Part shown: piece after piece, positions 7,009 to 9,148 of the stretch
Numbering within the stretch: position 1 is the first letter of the stretch
Layout: the number at the start of each line of letters is the position of its first letter
Assembly (NCBI GenBank): GCA_003648225.1
Contig: QMOL01000098.1
Location: forward strand, 1 to 9,148
DNA length: 9,148 nucleotides
From: Chlamydiota bacterium
Lineage (GTDB): Bacteria; Auribacterota; UBA3054; B51-G9
Direction of reading: 5' to 3'
Translations under genes and position numbers: made by a program
The notes under the pieces: model-generated
The model's input: the letters and a program-made list of their open reading frames with translations, nothing else
Told to the model about the DNA's origin: nothing
Database searches by the model: none

Positions 7009-8805
7009 TCAATCTCCATCTTGTGTTTTTGAATATTCGATAATTTTCTGTAAAAACGGTTCACCGAACTTTTTGTATTTGTGTTCTGAAATACCGGATA
7101 CACCAAGCATGGCTTCGTAAGAAAGCGGCATTAGAGCGACCATATCTTTGAGGGTTTTGTCATGAAAAACAACATAAGCGGGGATATGGTTTTCATTTGC
7201 GATTTTTTTTCTCATTGTGCGCAAAATTTCGAACAATTCATTTTCCGGGAGAGTAATAATATTTTGTATTTTTTCTTTTTTTGATTTAAAAGCTTCTGCA
7301 CTTATTTGTTTTACAAATTCTACTTTCTTATCGTTGAATAATATATCTTTTCCCGGATCAGTAATTTTTAAATTGTTGTGATCATCATAAGCTATTTCTA
7401 TTAATCCATGATGAAGCATTTGCAACAAATATCTTTGCCATTCAAAATTACTTATATTCCGACCCACTCCAAAAGTTTTGATCTTGTTATAGCCTTTTGA
7501 CGTAATATCATAACGCATCGAACCGCGTAACACATCAATTAAAACACCTGAAGGTACATTTTCCTTAAGGCGGACAATTGCCGAAAGTGCTTTTTGAGCA
7601 AGGACAGTACCGTCAAAAGTTTCGGGAGGATTTTCACAAACATCACAGTTATTGCAATTATGTTCAAGGTGTTCGTTGAAATAGCTCAGTAAAATTTTTC
7701 GTCGGCAAGTTGTTGCTTCGGCATAATTTTGAATTCGTTCTAATTTCGCAAGTTGAATTTCCGGTTGTCCGCTGTCTTTTGCGAATTTTCTAAGTAAGAT
7801 TATATCACCAAAATTATAAAATAAAAATGTATCGCTTGGAAGGCCGTCACGACCCGCTCTTCCTATTTCCTGATAATAGCTTTCTATATTTTTCGGTAAA
7901 TTGTAATGAATAACCCATCTTACATTTGATTTATCAATTCCCATTCCAAAGGCAATTGTTGCGCAAATAACGAGTGTATTATCATTAATAAAATCATCTT
8001 GAACCTGATTGCGACGTATCGCGGATAGTCCGGCATGATAAAAATCTGTTTTAATGCCGTCTTTCCGCAGCTTTTTTGCTATAGATTCAGTACTTTTTCT
8101 GCTTAGGCAATAAACTATTCCGGCATCATTTGGATGTCGTTTAATATGGTCCCTTATAAATTCATATCTTTTTTTCGCAGGCAGAACGTTTAAACTTAAA
8201 TTCGGTCGGTCGAATGACGCGATAAATTTATTTGATTTATCGATGTTAAGTTGTTTGCAGATATCATTTTGCGTTATTTTATCGGCTGTAGCTGTTAAAG
8301 CAACGACAGGTGTGTTCGGAAAGTGTTTTTTTAAAACGGAAAGTTGTGAGTATTCAGGACGAAAATCATGTCCCCAAACCGATATGCAATGAGCTTCATC
8401 AATTGCGAATAAGCTAACATCGAGATTTTTTAGAAACTCAATAAAACTGTCGATAACAAGTCGCTCAGGAGAAACGTAAATTAATTTTAAGTGATTGTTT
8501 TTTATAAGTCGGAAAACTTCATTTTTTTCTGAGATGCTTAATGAACTGTTAATGAAATCAGCGGGTATTCCGTTGGCTTTTAACGCTTCAACCTGATCTT
8601 TCATCAAAGAAATCAATGGAGAAATGACAACTGTTATTCCCGGAAGCATAAGTGCGGGCAGTTGATAAATAATAGATTTTCCGCCTCCGGTAGGCATTAC
8701 AACAAGCGCGTCATTTTTGTTTAGAATTTTATCAATAACTTCTTTTTGTACAGGACGAAAGTTATCATATCCAAATTGTTTTTTTAAAATTGATTCAGGC
8801 GTCAT
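7009..8805 (-). CDS. recQ: ATP-dependent DNA helicase RecQ
   Basis: At 598 residues it matches the usual bacterial RecQ length, and all three domains are present. It unwinds DNA 3' to 5' with ATP in recombinational repair and restart of stalled forks. Helicase core: motif 0 FGYDNFRPVQ (11-20), Walker A MPTGGGKS (37-44), DEAH (136-139) followed by the RecQ aromatic-rich loop CISVWGHDFRPEY (140-152), motif III ALTATA (169-174), motif V region AFGMGIDKSNVRWV (285-298), and motif VI QEIGRAGRDG (312-321) with the arginine finger. The RQC region has the four zinc-binding cysteines C367, C384, C387 and C390, then a winged helix (about 400-490). An HRDC domain closes the protein (about 520-592), with MVALMPLSYEAMLGVSGI. 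The residue before Trp in the aromatic-rich loop is Val, where E. coli RecQ has Gln. No strong Shine-Dalgarno precedes the ATG. Probably a housekeeping gene, not linked to the surface-glycan genes downstream. Confidence 0.98.
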   Translation of the reverse strand: MTPESILKKQFGYDNFRPVQKEVIDKILNKNDALVVMPTGGGKSIIYQLPALMLPGITVVISPLISLMKDQVEALKANGIPADFINSSLSISEKNEVFRLIKNNHLKLIYVSPERLVIDSFIEFLKNLDVSLFAIDEAHCISVWGHDFRPEYSQLSVLKKHFPNTPVVALTATADKITQNDICKQLNIDKSNKFIASFDRPNLSLNVLPAKKRYEFIRDHIKRHPNDAGIVYCLSRKSTESIAKKLRKDGIKTDFYHAGLSAIRRNQVQDDFINDNTLVICATIAFGMGIDKSNVRWVIHYNLPKNIESYYQEIGRAGRDGLPSDTFLFYNFGDIILLRKFAKDSGQPEIQLAKLERIQNYAEATTCRRKILLSYFNEHLEHNCNNCDVCENPPETFDGTVLAQKALSAIVRLKENVPSGVLIDVLRGSMRYDITSKGYNKIKTFGVGRNISNFEWQRYLLQMLHHGLIEIAYDDHNNLKITDPGKDILFNDKKVEFVKQISAEAFKSKKEKIQNIITLPENELFEILRTMRKKIANENHIPAYVVFHDKTLKDMVALMPLSYEAMLGVSGISEHKYKKFGEPFLQKIIEYSKTQDGD

Positions 8806-9042
8806 AGATTTTTATACAGGTTATTAAGATTACAAGGTTATAAATTTAATTAAGTCAGGTCATGTCGGCCTAAATGACTGCGTTTTGTCCGCTGTTCCAT
8901 ATGCGGATATTTTGCAAACCACGGAACATCGATTTTAGATATATGATGTATTTAACTTCTGAAATCTCAAATTATTAATCGATATTCGATAATTGATTTT
9001 AGAATCCGCAACCCAATTATACCATATGTTAAAATTTTGTTA

Positions 9043-9078
9043 AAATGTCACCTTTGCGTTTTTTAGAAATGTCACCTT
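9043..9078 (+). repeat. Two direct copies of AAATGTCACCTT, possible insertion-sequence end
   Basis: Perfect 12-bp copies lie at 9043-9054 and 9067-9078, 24 bp apart start to start. TGT at an element tip, with repeated internal binding sites close to it, is a known arrangement in the IS21 family and resembles other TGT-ended families such as IS481. The copies sit just upstream of a gene with a strong promoter and Shine-Dalgarno. The second copy lies largely between the -35 and -10 boxes, so a protein binding it could repress that gene. The matching right end is outside the window, so element identity is inferred. Confidence 0.5.
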
Positions 9079-9092
9079 AGAAAGAGTATAAT
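9063..9092 (+). promoter_or_regulatory. Candidate promoter of the right-edge gene
   Basis: TTAGAA (9063-9068, 4 of 6 to consensus) and a perfect TATAAT (9087-9092) are 18 bases apart. Transcription would begin near 9099, leaving a leader of about 30 nt. The second 12-bp repeat overlaps the -35 edge and the spacer, which would suit autoregulation by the encoded protein. Confidence 0.45.
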
Positions 9093-9116
9093 AAGTGTTT
9101 TAATCAATTAACCATT

Positions 9117-9122
9117 GAGGAG
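9117..9122 (+). promoter_or_regulatory. Strong Shine-Dalgarno before the right-edge gene
   Basis: GAGGAG lies eight bases before the ATG at 9131. This is a much better ribosome site than those of recQ, the GT39-TPR gene or the flippase in this window, and it is the main support for the start call. Confidence 0.6.
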
Positions 9123-9130
9123 AACACATA

Positions 9131-9148
9131 ATGCAGGAGACATTTCAA
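9131..9148 (+). CDS. 5' end of a plus-strand gene, possibly a transposase (cut by the window edge)
   Basis: Only six codons are visible (MQETFQ), too few to assign a family. The call rests on context: a perfect TATAAT, a strong GAGGAG at ideal spacing, opposite orientation to all other genes, and two 12-bp TGTCACCTT-type repeats immediately upstream that resemble the end of an insertion sequence. Any other gene with a good promoter is possible. Confidence 0.4.

Larger units (their letters stand above)
8806..9130. other. Non-coding region between recQ and the right-edge gene
   Basis: These 325 bases divide recQ (minus) from the plus-strand gene, so both should have promoters here. No convincing recQ promoter is visible. 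The part at 8880-9040 holds only weak structure: TGTTCC/GGAACA (8893-8898 and 8923-8928) with a 24-base loop, and GATTTTAGA repeated at 8931-8939 and 8995-9003. From 9043 on, the sequence looks like the end of a mobile element. No tRNA, riboswitch or small gene was recognised. Confidence 0.6.

Noticed and set aside
7009..8805. RecQ considered as part of an unusual defence or mobile system.
   Set aside because: It is a complete, ordinary RecQ with helicase, zinc/RQC and HRDC domains, and no nuclease, methylase or sensor gene accompanies it in the window.
8887..8928. Inverted repeats TGTTCC/GGAACA and TCCGC/GCGGA considered as a terminator or structured RNA.
   Set aside because: Stems are only five or six pairs, the longer has a 24-base loop, and no U-tract follows. 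Not distinguishable from chance.
9043..9078. Short repeats considered as the start of a CRISPR array.
   Set aside because: Only two 12-bp copies with a 12-bp gap are present, too short for CRISPR repeats and spacers, and no cas-like gene is in view.

Overview
The window is AT-rich bacterial DNA. Four long genes all read on the minus strand, and the first codons of a fifth gene read on the plus strand at the right edge. Gene order along the minus strand, from right to left, is: a full-length recQ helicase (8805-7009); a membrane glycosyltransferase of the GT-C/GT39 type with a C-terminal TPR tail (6752-4299); a Wzx-like polysaccharide flippase (4201-2783); and a very large exported protein with a beta-solenoid-like front, a PA14 domain and a beta-propeller (2570 to beyond base 1). 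The last is open for at least 856 codons and runs off the left edge.

The host looks like a Gram-negative-type bacterium with a rich exported glycan-related repertoire. Secreted proteins combining a 'W..NW....VP...D' start, Gly-Asn solenoid repeats, PA14 and Asp-box propellers are common in the PVC group (Lentisphaerota, Planctomycetota, Verrucomicrobiota) and some uncultured phyla. This placement is inference from architecture and composition only, with low confidence. RecQ is too widely conserved to decide it by eye.

Region by region: 1-2570 is the exported PA14/propeller gene. 2571-2782 is an AT-rich spacer with a 5-bp tandem repeat. 2783-4201 is the flippase. 4202-4298 is a short spacer with a threefold 8-bp repeat. 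4299-6752 is the GT39-TPR gene, with a plausible promoter at about 6811-6839. 6753-7008 is a spacer without a clear terminator. 7009-8805 is recQ. 8806-9130 is non-coding and ends in two perfect copies of a 12-bp repeat, a good promoter and a strong Shine-Dalgarno. 9131-9148 is the start of a plus-strand gene, possibly the transposase of an insertion sequence whose left end lies at about 9046.

The GT39-TPR protein, the flippase and the exported protein plausibly work on cell-surface glycans. The flippase would move a lipid-linked glycan across the inner membrane. The GT-C enzyme would use a lipid-linked sugar on the periplasmic side, with its TPR tail also predicted periplasmic. The exported protein could be a glycan binder or hydrolase, or even a substrate. 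The most interesting point is that the GT39-TPR layout parallels the eukaryotic TMTC O-mannosyltransferases. RecQ is probably a housekeeping repair gene unrelated to the rest. I see no CRISPR array, tRNA, rRNA or recognisable defence system.
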